A stretch of 64,000 nucleotides of DNA from Rahnella sikkimica (GCF_002951615.1 NZ_CP019062.1:3782001-3846000); one strand, 5' to 3'. Counted from the stretch's first letter, positions 46,614 through 56,834 are shown. Made by a program: numbers and translations. Notes: generated by a model not told the origin, from the letters alone.

Positions 46614-46952
46614 ATGGCGGAAAGCTTCACCACGACAAATCGTTTTTTTGATAATAAACATTACCCTCGCGGGTTCTCCCGGCATGGCGATTTCACCATT
46701 AAAGAAGCGCAAATGCTAGAACGTTACGGCTTTGCTTTTAATGAGCTGGATCTGGGAAAACGTGAGCCCGTTACCGACGAAGAAAAACTGTTCCTGGAGG
46801 TTTGCCGTGGTACGCGCGAACCTGTGACAGATGCAGAGAAAGTGTGGAACAAATACATTGTCCGCACCCGTCGTCCGAAGAAATTCCACACGCTGTCCGG
46901 CGGCAAACCGCAGGCAGACGCTGTAGAAGACTACACGGAAAGCGACGACTAA
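46614..46952 (+). CDS. maoP: macrodomain Ori organization protein MaoP (YifE)
   Basis: MaoP, with the cis site maoS, organises the Ori macrodomain of the chromosome in E. coli. The protein is 112 residues, the E. coli length, from [25 protein letters not shown] lies 8 bases before this ATG. The family shows an internal repeat with [18 protein letters not shown] and [15 protein letters not shown], and ends [21 protein letters not shown]. The maoS site should lie in the hdfR-maoP region; I cannot place it exactly. A terminator follows. Confidence 0.96.
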   Translation: MAESFTTTNRFFDNKHYPRGFSRHGDFTIKEAQMLERYGFAFNELDLGKREPVTDEEKLFLEVCRGTREPVTDAEKVWNKYIVRTRRPKKFHTLSGGKPQADAVEDYTESDD

Positions 46953-46954
46953 TG

Positions 46955-46979
46955 AAACGGGGCGATGCCCCGTTTTTTT
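46955..46979 (+). terminator. terminator between maoP and comM (bidirectional)
   Basis: AAACGGGGC-GAT-GCCCCGTTT stem followed by T residues; the T-tract overlaps the comM stop codon. Confidence 0.88.
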
Positions 46980-48513
46980 ATGCCAGATTCTTATGTAAAG
47001 TTAACAATAGCCTATCCATGGTGCGATAGCTCAGCGCCTCTGCAATATGTTTTCGTTCAATCGCTTCATCGCCCCCTAAATCGGCTAAGGTCCGCGCCAC
47101 TTTCAGAATGCGATGCCAGGCCCTGACCGACAATCCCAGCTTATGCAGGACCTCTTCCAGAAATTCCGCATCGGCCTTGGTTAAAACGCAGTAGATTTCG
47201 ACTTCGCTGCTGTTAAGCCGCGCATTGATTTTTCCTGCGCGTTTCAGCTGAATTTCCCGTGCGGCTAATACCCGTTGCCGAACCTGCGCACTGCTTTCCC
47301 GCGCTGTCGGTGTATGGTTTTGCTGGCTCAAAATTCCGGGCGGCAACAGAGGCACTTCAATCGATAAATCAAACCGGTCCAGGAAAGGGCCGGAAAGTCT
47401 GCTCAGATAGCGTAAAACCTGTTGTGGCGGCGTGCGGTTGTGGATCCCCTGATAGTGTCCGGTCGGGCTGGGATTCATTGCGGCAATCAGCTGTGCTCTG
47501 GCCGGATAGCGGACTTTTGCCCGTGCCCTGGAAATCGTGATTTCGCCCGATTCCATGGGCTGGCGCAATGCATCCAGCACCTGACGCTGGAATTCCGGAA
47601 GTTCGTCAAGAAACAGGACGCCATTGTGAGCCAGTGAAATTTCTCCCGGCTTGGGCAGCGAACCCCCGCCAACCAACGCGCTGATTGATGTACTGTGATG
47701 CGGTGCCCTGAAAGGCCGCACGCGTGAAAACTCACCGTCATCTTCCGGGTTATACACGAGACTGGCGATGGCGGCGGTTTCGAGTTTTTCTTCGTTGCTG
47801 AGCGGGGGAAGTAATCCGGGTAAACGGCTCGCCAGCATGGTTTTCCCGGTTCCCGGCGGCCCGATAAGCAATAAATTATGCCCTCCGGCGGCCGCGACTT
47901 CCAGCGCGCGCTTTGACTGCTCCTGACCAATAATATCGGCGATATCGGGCTGACAGACGGGTTCCGGCAAAACGGGCGGATATTCAATCGCCGGAAGGCT
48001 GTCCTCGCCTTGTAAAAAAGCGCAAACCTGAAGCAAATGCCCGGCAATATTGGCGACACCGGGATCGAGCAGCGTCATTTCGGACTGATTGGCTTGTGGC
48101 AAAATCAATATCCGGCCTTCTTTCTGTGCTTCGAGCGCAGCAGGAATTGCGCCGTTAACGCTGCGCAGAGCGCCCGACAGACCCAGTTCTCCCAGAAACT
48201 CATACTTCTCCAGTCTGTCGCCCTTAAGCTGCTCAGAGGCCACCAGAATCGCCAGCGCAATAGACAAATCATACCGGCCACCTTCTTTGGGGAGATCGGC
48301 GGGGGCGAGATTCACGGTGATGCGTTTGGGTGGGAAACTGAAACCGCAGTTGATGATGGCGCTGCGAACCCTGTCCCGTGCCTCTTTGACGGTGGTTTCG
48401 GGCAGGCCGACCAGTGTCAGGGCCGGTAAACCATTACTGATATGCACTTCAACGGAGACACCGGGGGCCTGAACACCCAGCGATGCACGGGTATACACCA
48501 CGGCTAATGACAT
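46978..48513 (-). CDS. comM: YifB-family Mg chelatase-like AAA ATPase (ComM)
   Basis: ComM is a hexameric helicase that drives branch migration of incoming DNA in natural transformation; in E. coli the gene is called yifB. The protein is 511 residues from MSLAVVYTRASLGVQAPGVS, aligned with relatives; an open frame runs further upstream without homology. The N-terminal ChlI domain (GLPALTLVGLPETTVKEAR, about 25-150) is followed by an AAA ATPase with Walker A LLIGPPGTGKTML and the Mg-chelatase C-terminal domain (RAWHRILKVARTLADL). It is divergent from the MFS gene. Confidence 0.94.
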   Translation of the reverse strand: MSLAVVYTRASLGVQAPGVSVEVHISNGLPALTLVGLPETTVKEARDRVRSAIINCGFSFPPKRITVNLAPADLPKEGGRYDLSIALAILVASEQLKGDRLEKYEFLGELGLSGALRSVNGAIPAALEAQKEGRILILPQANQSEMTLLDPGVANIAGHLLQVCAFLQGEDSLPAIEYPPVLPEPVCQPDIADIIGQEQSKRALEVAAAGGHNLLLIGPPGTGKTMLASRLPGLLPPLSNEEKLETAAIASLVYNPEDDGEFSRVRPFRAPHHSTSISALVGGGSLPKPGEISLAHNGVLFLDELPEFQRQVLDALRQPMESGEITISRARAKVRYPARAQLIAAMNPSPTGHYQGIHNRTPPQQVLRYLSRLSGPFLDRFDLSIEVPLLPPGILSQQNHTPTARESSAQVRQRVLAAREIQLKRAGKINARLNSSEVEIYCVLTKADAEFLEEVLHKLGLSVRAWHRILKVARTLADLGGDEAIERKHIAEALSYRTMDRLLLTLHKNLA

Positions 48514-48880
48514 ACTTCTTCCTTGGCTGTGAATTTTCCTGAAAGGCAGCATGCCGCAGTCGGTAACGATTTTGGGAAGAAAATCTGCCAAATGCGCAGC
48601 GTCATGTAAAAGAACTCGCGGGTTCAGCAGTTTGCAATGCGGTCGTGCGCGGTGCCCCGCACTGGCGGTAATACTCATTAACAAAATGAGGTCTTCGGAA
48701 ACACATTAGCGAGCTAATTAAGTTGCTGTTTAGACAGGCAGAGGTGTTTAATCTTTATGTATTTAACAATAAAGAAACAAATATCAATCATTGATTAACA
48801 TCTCTCTGCCTCGCTGAGGATTTTCCGGAACAGTTCAGTGAGTGCAATGCCTGCAGCTATTCCGGAATAGGGATAAACCC
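48514..48880. other. comM / MFS transporter intergenic region, no gene seen
   Basis: 367 bases between divergent genes. It holds an inverted pair AGGCAGAG (48736-48743) and CTCTGCCT (48804-48811), and a perfect 11-bp dyad TCAATCATTGA near 48784. These could be regulator sites. No coding sequence or RNA gene is convincing. Confidence 0.5.
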
Positions 48881-50119
48881 ATGTTTGGTTGGACCTCCCG
48901 GCAGCGTAATGTTGCCATCGCCAGCTTTTTAAGCTGGACGCTCGATGCTTTCGATTTCTTCATTTTAGTCTTTCTGCTCAGTGATATAGCGACAGCCTTC
49001 CATGTCGATATCAAAGAAGTCACGCTGGCCATTTTGCTGACGCTGGCGGTGCGGCCGATCGGTGCGCTGGTGTTCGGGCGGGCCGCTGAAAAGTACGGGC
49101 GTAAACCGGTTCTGATGGTGAATATTGCCTGCTTTTCCGTTTTCGAACTCTGCACGGCGGCTGCGCCGTCCCTGACCGTTTTCCTCATCCTGCGCGTGAT
49201 TTATGGTGTGGCGATGGGCGGCGTCTGGGGCGTGGCTTCTTCACTCGCGATGGAAACCATTCCTGACCGTTCGCGCGGCATGATGTCCGGTATTTTTCAG
49301 GCCGGTTATCCGTTTGGTTATCTGCTGGCGGCGGTGGTTTACGGGTTGTTTTCGGAGATTGTCGGCTGGCGCGGCATGTTTGTCATCGGCGCAGTGCCGA
49401 TCTTCCTGCTGCCTTTCATCTGGTTCAAGGTGCAGGAATCACCGGTCTGGCTTGCTGCCCGTGAGCGCAAGGAAAGCACCGCACTGCTGCCGGTACTCAA
49501 ATCACACTGGAAACTTTGCGTTTATCTGGTCGTACTGATGGCGGCCTTCAATTTCTTCAGCCACGGTACACAGGATCTCTACCCGTCATTCCTGAAAGTT
49601 CAGCACGGTTTTGATGCGCATACGGTCAGCCTGATCGCCATCGGTTACACCATCGCGTCAATCATCGGCGGTATCTTCTTTGGGACGCTCTCGGAGAAGA
49701 TTGGCCGTAAAAAGGCCATTATTATCGCGGCTTTACTGTCATTGCCGGTGATCCCGCTGTGGGCATTTTCCAGCGGAACCTGGACCATTGGCCTGGGCGC
49801 GTTCCTGATGCAGTTTATGGTGCAGGGCGCGTGGGGCGTTGTGCCGTCTTATCTCACTGAGCTGGTGCCCGCGAACACCCGCGCTGTATTGCCCGGATTT
49901 GTTTATCAGCTCGGGAATCTGCTGGCGTCGGTCAATGCGACGTTGCAGGCAGGCATTGCCGAAAGTCACGGGCATAACTACGGGCTGGCGATGGCGATTG
50001 TCGCCGGGACGGTGGCGATCGTGATTTCTGTACTGGTTGCATTCGGTCGGGATACGCGCGGAAAAGCGATAACGGGAGCAATAAATAATCAGACAACAGA
50101 TCGGCCTGCTAAGGTTTGA
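48881..50119 (+). CDS. MFS transporter, SHS (sialate/lactate:H+ symporter) family
   Basis: A 412-residue 12-segment major facilitator. The N-terminus FGWTSRQRNVAIASFLSWTLDAFDFFILVFL and the loop RPIGALVFGRAAEKYGRKP are typical of the SHS family that includes NanT and Jen1-like lactate permeases. The start has AGGG upstream; an ATG 39 bases earlier lacks a site. The second half has the matching loop GTLSEKIGRKKA. It lies alone between comM and ilvL, where E. coli has no such gene. The substrate is probably a small carboxylate; not determined. Confidence 0.85.
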   Translation: MFGWTSRQRNVAIASFLSWTLDAFDFFILVFLLSDIATAFHVDIKEVTLAILLTLAVRPIGALVFGRAAEKYGRKPVLMVNIACFSVFELCTAAAPSLTVFLILRVIYGVAMGGVWGVASSLAMETIPDRSRGMMSGIFQAGYPFGYLLAAVVYGLFSEIVGWRGMFVIGAVPIFLLPFIWFKVQESPVWLAARERKESTALLPVLKSHWKLCVYLVVLMAAFNFFSHGTQDLYPSFLKVQHGFDAHTVSLIAIGYTIASIIGGIFFGTLSEKIGRKKAIIIAALLSLPVIPLWAFSSGTWTIGLGAFLMQFMVQGAWGVVPSYLTELVPANTRAVLPGFVYQLGNLLASVNATLQAGIAESHGHNYGLAMAIVAGTVAIVISVLVAFGRDTRGKAITGAINNQTTDRPAKV

Positions 50120-50180
50120 TTTTTCAGATTATTTTTGCCGGTTTGTGCAGCGCGTCGCAAATATTAACGCAAGAAAAGTG

Positions 50181-50208
50181 TTGTCATTAAATGCATTACT
50201 GTGATAAC
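50181..50208 (+). promoter_or_regulatory. ilvLXGMEDA promoter
   Basis: -35 TTGTCA (50181-50186) and -10 GATAAC (50203-50208), 16-bp spacing, about 45 bases before ilvL. A reasonable sigma-70 match in the expected place. Confidence 0.5.
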
Positions 50209-50251
50209 TCTGTAGGCAATCGTTCGCAAGATGAATTATAGAAACTAAAAA

Positions 50252-50353
50252 ATGAAAGCCCTTCTCCTCGTAGTTAGCCTAGTCGTGATTAGCGTGGTGG
50301 TGATTATTATCCCACCGTGCGGGGCTGCACTTGGACGAAGAAAGGCTTATTAA
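50252..50353 (+). CDS. ilvL: ilvGMEDA operon leader peptide IlvL
   Basis: A 33-residue attenuation peptide beginning MKALLLVVSLVVISVVVIII and ending GAALGRRKAY. Residues 4-20 contain 15 leucine, valine or isoleucine codons out of 17, and one further leucine codon lies at residue 27. Ribosome stalling on these codons when charged tRNAs are scarce prevents formation of the terminator at 50374-50409. E. coli IlvL is 32 residues with the same PPCGAALG segment. Confidence 0.96.
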   Translation: MKALLLVVSLVVISVVVIIIPPCGAALGRRKAY

Positions 50354-50373
50354 ACAAGCCTGAACCTGAAAAG

Positions 50374-50409
50374 AAACCCCGCACCGAAAGGTCCGGGGTT
50401 TTTTTTTGG
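50374..50409 (+). terminator. ilv attenuator terminator
   Basis: AAACCCCG-C-ACC, loop GAAA, GGT-C-CGGGGTTT (12-bp stem with one internal mismatch), followed by T residues. It is 20 bases after the ilvL stop, in the standard attenuator position. Confidence 0.95.
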
Positions 50410-50447
50410 GTCAGGTATTTCAGAGAACAGTGAAGCGGGGTCGGAAA

Positions 50448-50498
50448 ATGAGCAACAGCATAATATTCTGCACTTGTCGCAAAAGAGCAGGAGAATAG
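50448..50498 (+). CDS. ilvX: ilvX microprotein
   Basis: A 16-residue open frame, [16 protein letters not shown], between the attenuator and ilvG. It ends two bases before the ilvG start, and the ilvG Shine-Dalgarno (AGGAGA) lies inside it. E. coli IlvX (also 16 residues) has the same place and shares the pattern M-x-N-S-x-x-F-C-x-x-R-x-R-x-G. Translation through it could keep the ilvG start open. Function of IlvX is not known. Confidence 0.8.
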   Translation: MSNSIIFCTCRKRAGE

Positions 50499-50500
50499 AG

Positions 50501-52147
50501 ATGAACGGAGCACAGTGGGTAGTACAAGCGTTGCGTGCGCAGGGTGTAAATACAGTATTTGGTTATCCTGGCGGGGCAATCATGCCGGTATACGATGCAT
50601 TGTATGACGGCGGCGTGGAACACCTGTTGTGCCGGCACGAGCAAGGTGCCGCAATGGCCGCCATCGGCTATGCCCGTTCTACCGGAAAAGTCGGCGTCTG
50701 CATCGCCACTTCCGGTCCCGGCGCGACCAACCTGATCACCGGTTTGGCTGACGCGCTGCTCGATTCCGTTCCGCTGGTGGCTATCACCGGTCAGGTCGGT
50801 TCCGCGTTTATCGGCACCGACGCCTTCCAGGAAATCGACGTTTTAGGTTTATCTCTGGCCTGTACCAAACACAGCTTCCTGGTGGAATCTCTGGAAGCGC
50901 TGCCGGAAATCATGGCTGAAGCGTTTGCCATCGCCAGCTCAGGGCGTCCGGGCCCGGTGCTGATAGACATCCCGAAAGATATCCAGTTAGCGGTTGGCGA
51001 ATTACCGCCGCATCTCGTTACGGTCGAAGAAACCTTCCCGCATCCGGCTGCTGAACTGAAACAAGCCAGCGCGATGATTGCCGCAGCGCAAAAACCGATG
51101 CTGTACGTGGGCGGCGGTGTGGGCATCGCACAGGCGGTTCCGGCATTACGTGAATTTATCTCGGCGACCGGTATTCCTGCGGTGGCCACGCTGAAAGGCT
51201 TAGGCGCGCCGGACGCCAGCGACCAATGTTATCTGGGGATGCTGGGAATGCACGGCACGAAAGCGGCGAATCTGGCCGTTCAGTCCTGTGATTTGCTGAT
51301 TGCCGTAGGGGCGCGTTTTGATGACCGCGTGACCGGCAAACTGAATACTTTCGCGCCTCACGCTGCCGTTATTCATATGGATATCGACCCGGCTGAGCTG
51401 AACAAACTGCGTCAGGCGCACGTCGCGTTGCAGGGCGATCTGAATGCGCTGTTACCGGCACTGCAACAGCCGCTGAACATTAACGCCTGGCGCGATGAAG
51501 TGATGACCCTGAAAGCGCAGGGCGAATGGCGTTACGACCATCCGGGCGAAGCCATTTACGCGCCGCTGCTGCTGAAGCAAATTTCCGATCGCAAATCCGC
51601 CAATACCGTTATCACCACCGACGTCGGCCAGCACCAGATGTGGACCGCGCAGCACATGCAGTTCACCCGCCCGGAAAACTTCATCACGTCCAGCGGCCTG
51701 GGCACGATGGGCTTCGGCGTTCCTGCTGCCGTGGGCGCGCAGGTTGCCCGCCCGGACGACATGGTGATCTGCGTTTCCGGCGACGGTTCATTCATGATGA
51801 ACGTTCAGGAGCTGGGCACCATCAAGCGAAAACAGCTGCCCGTTAAAATCCTGCTGCTGGATAACCAGCGGTTAGGTATGGTCCGACAGTGGCAGGAATT
51901 GTTCTTCGATGGGCGCTTTAGTGAAACCAACCTCTCTGATAACCCCGATTTTGTGACGCTGGCCAGCGCATTCAATATCCCCGGCCAACGTATCAGCCGT
52001 AAAGACCAAGTCGATGCCGCACTGGATGCCTTTTTCAACAGCAAAGGCCCGTATTTGCTTCATGTCTCCATCGACGAAAATGAAAATGTCTGGCCACTGG
52101 TTCCACCGGGCGCAGGCAATGAAACCATGTTGGAGAAAATGTCATGA
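50501..52147 (+). CDS. ilvG: acetolactate synthase II large subunit IlvG
   Basis: IlvG is the thiamine-diphosphate enzyme that makes acetolactate and acetohydroxybutyrate for valine and isoleucine. The protein is 548 residues, full E. coli length, with no frameshift (E. coli K-12 ilvG is broken), so the valine-insensitive isozyme II should be active. Motifs are [15 protein letters not shown], the catalytic glutamate in [15 protein letters not shown], and the cofactor-binding [14 protein letters not shown]. The start at 50501 has AGGAGA upstream. It overlaps ilvM by four bases (ATGA). Confidence 0.98.
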   Translation: MNGAQWVVQALRAQGVNTVFGYPGGAIMPVYDALYDGGVEHLLCRHEQGAAMAAIGYARSTGKVGVCIATSGPGATNLITGLADALLDSVPLVAITGQVGSAFIGTDAFQEIDVLGLSLACTKHSFLVESLEALPEIMAEAFAIASSGRPGPVLIDIPKDIQLAVGELPPHLVTVEETFPHPAAELKQASAMIAAAQKPMLYVGGGVGIAQAVPALREFISATGIPAVATLKGLGAPDASDQCYLGMLGMHGTKAANLAVQSCDLLIAVGARFDDRVTGKLNTFAPHAAVIHMDIDPAELNKLRQAHVALQGDLNALLPALQQPLNINAWRDEVMTLKAQGEWRYDHPGEAIYAPLLLKQISDRKSANTVITTDVGQHQMWTAQHMQFTRPENFITSSGLGTMGFGVPAAVGAQVARPDDMVICVSGDGSFMMNVQELGTIKRKQLPVKILLLDNQRLGMVRQWQELFFDGRFSETNLSDNPDFVTLASAFNIPGQRISRKDQVDAALDAFFNSKGPYLLHVSIDENENVWPLVPPGAGNETMLEKMS

Positions 52148-52407
52148 TGCAGCATAACGTCTCAATCCAGGCCCGTTTCCGCCCCGAAATGTTAGAACGC
52201 GTATTACGCGTTGTCCGCCACCGTGGTTTTCAGGTGTGCGCAATGAACATGACCCCGATGGTCAATGCGGAAAATATAAATATCGAATTGACCGTTGCCA
52301 GCCAGCGGCCGGTAGATTTACTGTCTTCACAGTTAAGCAAACTTATGGATGTCGCCTGTGTCGAGATCCAGCAACATACATCACAACAAATACGCGCGAA
52401 TGCGTGA
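52144..52407 (+). CDS. ilvM: acetolactate synthase II small subunit IlvM
   Basis: An 87-residue ACT-domain regulatory subunit that activates IlvG, the same length as E. coli IlvM. It contains [24 protein letters not shown] and [10 protein letters not shown]. Its ATG overlaps the ilvG stop, giving coupled translation in equal amounts. ilvE follows after 16 bases. Confidence 0.97.
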   Translation: MMQHNVSIQARFRPEMLERVLRVVRHRGFQVCAMNMTPMVNAENINIELTVASQRPVDLLSSQLSKLMDVACVEIQQHTSQQIRANA

Positions 52408-52423
52408 GTAAAGGGACGAGAGA

Positions 52424-53353
52424 ATGACGAAGAAAGCTGATTACATTTGGTTCAATGGCGAGATGGTTCCGTGGGCAGAAGCGAAAGTACACGTCATGTC
52501 ACACGCATTGCATTACGGCACCTCCGTCTTCGAAGGCGTGCGTTGCTACGACTCCCATAAAGGGCCAGTCGTCTTCCGTCACCGTGAACACATGCAGCGT
52601 CTGCGCGATTCCGCAAAAATCTACCGTATGCCGGTTTCCCAAAGTGTTGATGAACTGATGGAAGCCTGCCGCGAGACCCTGCGTAAAAACAATCTGGTCA
52701 GCGCGTATATTCGTCCGCTGGTCTTCGTTGGCGATGTCGGTATGGGCGTAAACCCGCCGGATGGCTACAAAACTGACGTAATCATTGCCGCTTTCCCTTG
52801 GGGTGCGTATCTGGGCGAAGAAGCGCTGGAGCAGGGTATCGACGCCATGGTTTCCTCATGGAACCGCGTTGCTGCCAACACCATCCCGACGGCGGCGAAA
52901 GCTGGCGGTAACTACCTGTCCTCCCTGCTGGTAGGCAGCGAAGCACGCCGGCACGGTTATCAGGAAGGTATCGCGCTGGACATTCACGGCTACGTATCTG
53001 AAGGCGCTGGCGAAAACCTGTTCGAAGTGAAAGAGGGCATTCTGTTCACGCCTCCGTTCACCTCTTCAGCACTGCCGGGCATCACCCGCGACGCGATTAT
53101 TAAACTGGCGAAAGACATGGGCCTTGAAGTTCGCGAGCAAGTTCTGTCCCGCGAATCTCTGTATCTGGCTGACGAAGTCTTCATGTCCGGTACGGCCGCA
53201 GAAATCACGCCAGTTCGCAGCGTTGACGGTATTCAGGTCGGCATCGGCAAACGTGGTCCGGTCACCAAACAAATCCAGGATGCGTTCTTCGGTCTGTTTA
53301 CCGGCAAAACCGAAGACAAATGGGGTTGGCTGGATCCAATCAACCCGCAGTAA
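52424..53353 (+). CDS. ilvE: branched-chain amino acid aminotransferase IlvE
   Basis: IlvE performs the last, PLP-dependent transamination for isoleucine, valine and leucine. The protein is 309 residues, the E. coli length. Fold-type IV features are HALHYGTSVFEGVR, the Schiff-base lysine in TAAKAGGNYLSSL (about Lys160), and GAGENLFEVKEG. Third in ilvGMEDA; 73 bases separate it from ilvD. Confidence 0.98.
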   Translation: MTKKADYIWFNGEMVPWAEAKVHVMSHALHYGTSVFEGVRCYDSHKGPVVFRHREHMQRLRDSAKIYRMPVSQSVDELMEACRETLRKNNLVSAYIRPLVFVGDVGMGVNPPDGYKTDVIIAAFPWGAYLGEEALEQGIDAMVSSWNRVAANTIPTAAKAGGNYLSSLLVGSEARRHGYQEGIALDIHGYVSEGAGENLFEVKEGILFTPPFTSSALPGITRDAIIKLAKDMGLEVREQVLSRESLYLADEVFMSGTAAEITPVRSVDGIQVGIGKRGPVTKQIQDAFFGLFTGKTEDKWGWLDPINPQ

Positions 53354-53426
53354 TCTAAAGAACAAGAAATATGCAGGCGACGTCATCGTCGCCTGCTAAA
53401 CAGAAATGATTTGGAGTGAATAGAGC

Positions 53427-55277
53427 ATGCCTAAGTACCGTTCCCATACCACGACACATGGCCGCAACATGGCTGGCGCCCGCGCTTTATGGCGTGCCAC
53501 TGGCATGACCGATGATGATTTCGGTAAGCCCATTATTGCCGTTGTGAACTCCTTTACTCAGTTCGTTCCGGGCCACGTCCATCTGCGTGATCTGGGCAAA
53601 CTGGTTGCCGAGCAAATCGAAGCTTCCGGTGGCGTTGCCAAAGAGTTCAACACCATTGCCGTGGATGACGGGATCGCCATGGGTCATGGCGGTATGCTGT
53701 ATTCACTGCCTTCACGCGAGCTGATTGCAGACTCCGTGGAATACATGGTGAACGCACACTGCGCCGACGCCATGGTATGTATTTCCAACTGCGACAAAAT
53801 CACTCCGGGGATGTTAATGGCGTCCCTGCGCCTGAACATTCCGGTGATCTTCGTTTCCGGCGGCCCGATGGAAGCCGGGAAAACCAAGCTGTCCGATAAA
53901 ATCATCAAACTCGATCTGGTCGATGCGATGATTCAGGGCGCAAACCCGAACGTCAGCGACGCCGACAGCGAACAAATCGAACGTTCAGCCTGTCCGACAT
54001 GCGGGTCCTGTTCCGGGATGTTCACCGCCAACTCCATGAACTGTCTGACCGAAGCGCTGGGCCTGTCTCAGCCGGGTAACGGCTCATTGCTGGCGACTCA
54101 CGCTGACCGCCGCGATTTGTTCCTCAATGCCGGTCGCCGTATCGTTGAACTGACCAAACGCTATTACGAAAAAGATGATGAAAGCGCATTGCCACGTAAC
54201 ATCGCCAGCAAAGCCGCATTCGAAAACGCCATGACGCTGGATATCGCCATGGGCGGTTCCACAAACACCGTTCTTCACCTGCTGGCTGCCGCGCAGGAAG
54301 GCGGAATTGATTTTGATATGACAGACATCGACCGTCTGTCACGCAAGGTGCCGCACCTGTGTAAAGTCGCGCCGAGTACCCAGAAATATCACATGGAAGA
54401 CGTACACCGCGCCGGTGGTGTACTGGCGATTCTGGGCGAGTTGGATCGCGCTAACCTGCTGAACCGTGATGTGAAAAACATCCTAAACCTGAACCTGAGC
54501 CAGACGCTGGAAAAATACGACATCATGCTGACGCAGGATGAAGCCGTGAAAAAAATGTTCCGCGCGGGCCCGGCAGGTATCCGTACCACGCAGGCTTTCT
54601 CACAAGATTGTCGCTGGGATACGCTCGATGATGATCGTGCTGACGGTTGCATCCGCTCGCTGGAACATGCGTTCAGCAAAGACGGCGGTCTGGCCGTGCT
54701 TTACGGCAACATCGCCGAAGCGGGCAGTATTGTTAAAACCGCAGGCGTGGATAAATCCAACCTGGTGTTCCGTGGTCCGGCCAAAGTCTACGAAAGCCAG
54801 GACGACGCCGTGAGCGCGATCCTCGGCGGCAAAGTGGTTTCCGGTGACGTGGTGGTGATCCGCTACGAAGGGCCGAAAGGCGGGCCGGGTATGCAGGAAA
54901 TGCTGTATCCGACCACCTATCTGAAATCCATGGGGCTGGGCAAAGAGTGTGCGCTGATCACTGACGGTCGTTTCTCCGGCGGTACGTCAGGTCTGTCTAT
55001 CGGTCACGTTTCTCCGGAAGCGGGCAGCGGCGGCCTGATTGCACTGGTGGAAGATGGCGACATGATCGACATCGACATCCCTAACCGCAGCATGGTGCTC
55101 GACGTTCCTGCGGCCGAACTGGCAGCCCGTCACGAAGCCGAACTGGCGCGTGGCGACAAAGCCTGGACGCCGAAAAACCGTGAACGTGTGGTGTCTTATG
55201 CGCTGCGTGCTTACGCATTGCTGGCGACCAGTGCTGACAAAGGTGCTGTTCGCGACAAGTCTAAGCTGGGAGGCTAA
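53427..55277 (+). CDS. ilvD: dihydroxy-acid dehydratase IlvD
   Basis: IlvD dehydrates dihydroxy acids to the keto acids of valine and isoleucine using an oxygen-sensitive iron-sulfur cluster. The protein is 616 residues, the E. coli length. Cluster cysteines are in [12 protein letters not shown] (about residue 122) and [18 protein letters not shown] (about 195); the [20 protein letters not shown] signature is near the C-terminus. ilvA starts five bases after its stop. Confidence 0.98.
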   Translation: MPKYRSHTTTHGRNMAGARALWRATGMTDDDFGKPIIAVVNSFTQFVPGHVHLRDLGKLVAEQIEASGGVAKEFNTIAVDDGIAMGHGGMLYSLPSRELIADSVEYMVNAHCADAMVCISNCDKITPGMLMASLRLNIPVIFVSGGPMEAGKTKLSDKIIKLDLVDAMIQGANPNVSDADSEQIERSACPTCGSCSGMFTANSMNCLTEALGLSQPGNGSLLATHADRRDLFLNAGRRIVELTKRYYEKDDESALPRNIASKAAFENAMTLDIAMGGSTNTVLHLLAAAQEGGIDFDMTDIDRLSRKVPHLCKVAPSTQKYHMEDVHRAGGVLAILGELDRANLLNRDVKNILNLNLSQTLEKYDIMLTQDEAVKKMFRAGPAGIRTTQAFSQDCRWDTLDDDRADGCIRSLEHAFSKDGGLAVLYGNIAEAGSIVKTAGVDKSNLVFRGPAKVYESQDDAVSAILGGKVVSGDVVVIRYEGPKGGPGMQEMLYPTTYLKSMGLGKECALITDGRFSGGTSGLSIGHVSPEAGSGGLIALVEDGDMIDIDIPNRSMVLDVPAAELAARHEAELARGDKAWTPKNRERVVSYALRAYALLATSADKGAVRDKSKLGG

Positions 55278-55282
55278 CGGTC

Positions 55283-56827
55283 ATGGCGGTATCACAACCT
55301 CTGCCCGACCAGCCGTGTGGCGCAGAATATCTGCGCGCCGTGCTGCGTGCGCCGGTTTATGAAGTCGCACAGGTTACGCCTTTGCAGGTCATGGAAAAGA
55401 TCTCTTCCCGGTTGGGTAACACTGTTCTGGTGAAGAGGGAAGACCGCCAGGCTGTTCACAGTTTTAAACTGCGCGGCGCGTATTCCATGATTGCCAGCCT
55501 GACGGAAGAACAGGCTGCGCGGGGTGTGATCACGGCGTCAGCCGGTAATCATGCGCAGGGCGTTGCGCTGTCAGCGACCAAAAAGGGCATTAAATCTCTG
55601 ATTGTCATGCCGGTTGCCACGGCGGATATCAAAGTCGATGCGGTGCGTCATTTCGGTGGCGAAGTGCTGTTGTTTGGCGCGAATTTCGACGAAGCCAAAG
55701 GCAAAGCCATCGAGCTTTCACAGCAGCAGGGCATGACCTTTGTGCCGCCGTTTGATCATCCTGCGGTGATCGCCGGACAAGGCACGCTGGCGATGGAGTT
55801 GCTGCAACAGGATGCACATCTCGACCGCGTATTCGTGCCGGTCGGCGGTGGCGGCCTGGCCGCTGGTGTCGCTGTATTAATCAAACAACTGATGCCGCAA
55901 ATCAAAGTGATTGGCGTCGAAGCCGAAGATTCAGCCTGTCTGCGGGCGGCATTGGATGCCGGTGAACCGGTTGATCTGGCGCGTGTCGGGCTTTTCGCCG
56001 AAGGCGTGGCCGTGAAGCGTATCGGTAACGAAACCTTCCGCCTGTGCCGTGAATATCTTGATGACGTGATCACCGTCGACAGCGATTCAATCTGCGCGGC
56101 GGTCAAAGATTTGTTCGAAGATGTTCGCGCCATCGCCGAGCCTTCCGGGGCGCTGGCGCTGGCGGGCATGAAGAAATACGTGCAGCAGCACAACATCAAG
56201 GGCGAACGTCTGGCGCATATTCTTTCCGGCGCGAACGTGAATTTCCATGGCCTGCGTTATGTGTCTGAGCGCTGCGAGCTGGGCGAACAACGCGAAGCCC
56301 TGCTGGCGGTGACCATTCCTGAACGCAAAGGCAGCTTCCTGAAATTCTGCCAGTTGCTCGGTGGCCGTTCAGTAACGGAATTCAACTACCGTTACGCCGA
56401 CGCGGACAACGCCTGCATTTTCGTGGGTGTGCGTCTCACGCGAGGCCACGCAGAACGGCAGGAAATCATCGCCGAGCTGAATCACGACGGTTATCAGGTC
56501 GTGGATTTATCTGATGATGAAATGGCGAAACTGCATGTGCGCTACATGGTGGGCGGGCGTCCAACCAAGCCACTGCGCGAGCGGCTTTACAGTTTCGAGT
56601 TCCCGGAATCACCGGGCGCGTTGCTGAAATTCCTGCATACGCTGGGCACGCACTGGAATATTTCGCTGTTCCATTATCGCAGCCACGGCACCGATTTTGG
56701 TCGCGTGCTGGCCGCGTTTGAGCTGAATGAAGAAGAGCCGGAGTTCGAGAAAAACCTGACGGCGCTGGGTTATGACTGTCATAACGAAAGTGATAATCCT
56801 GCGTTCCGCTTCTTCCTGGCGGGCTAA
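55283..56827 (+). CDS. ilvA: biosynthetic threonine deaminase IlvA
   Basis: IlvA converts threonine to 2-oxobutanoate, the committed isoleucine step, and is inhibited by isoleucine. The protein is 514 residues, the E. coli length. The PLP lysine is Lys62 in HSFKLRGAYSM, with the cofactor glycine loop VGGGGLAAG. Two C-terminal ACT-like regulatory domains (about 340-410 and 430-510) are complete, so feedback control should be intact. It is the last gene of the operon and is followed by a strong terminator. Confidence 0.98.
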   Translation: MAVSQPLPDQPCGAEYLRAVLRAPVYEVAQVTPLQVMEKISSRLGNTVLVKREDRQAVHSFKLRGAYSMIASLTEEQAARGVITASAGNHAQGVALSATKKGIKSLIVMPVATADIKVDAVRHFGGEVLLFGANFDEAKGKAIELSQQQGMTFVPPFDHPAVIAGQGTLAMELLQQDAHLDRVFVPVGGGGLAAGVAVLIKQLMPQIKVIGVEAEDSACLRAALDAGEPVDLARVGLFAEGVAVKRIGNETFRLCREYLDDVITVDSDSICAAVKDLFEDVRAIAEPSGALALAGMKKYVQQHNIKGERLAHILSGANVNFHGLRYVSERCELGEQREALLAVTIPERKGSFLKFCQLLGGRSVTEFNYRYADADNACIFVGVRLTRGHAERQEIIAELNHDGYQVVDLSDDEMAKLHVRYMVGGRPTKPLRERLYSFEFPESPGALLKFLHTLGTHWNISLFHYRSHGTDFGRVLAAFELNEEEPEFEKNLTALGYDCHNESDNPAFRFFLAG

Positions 56828-56834
56828 AAACCGA

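Noticed and set aside
48514..48684. N-terminal extension of comM
   Set aside because: The open frame continues 57 codons upstream but the family start MSLAVVYTRA is at 48513 and the extension has no similarity to relatives.
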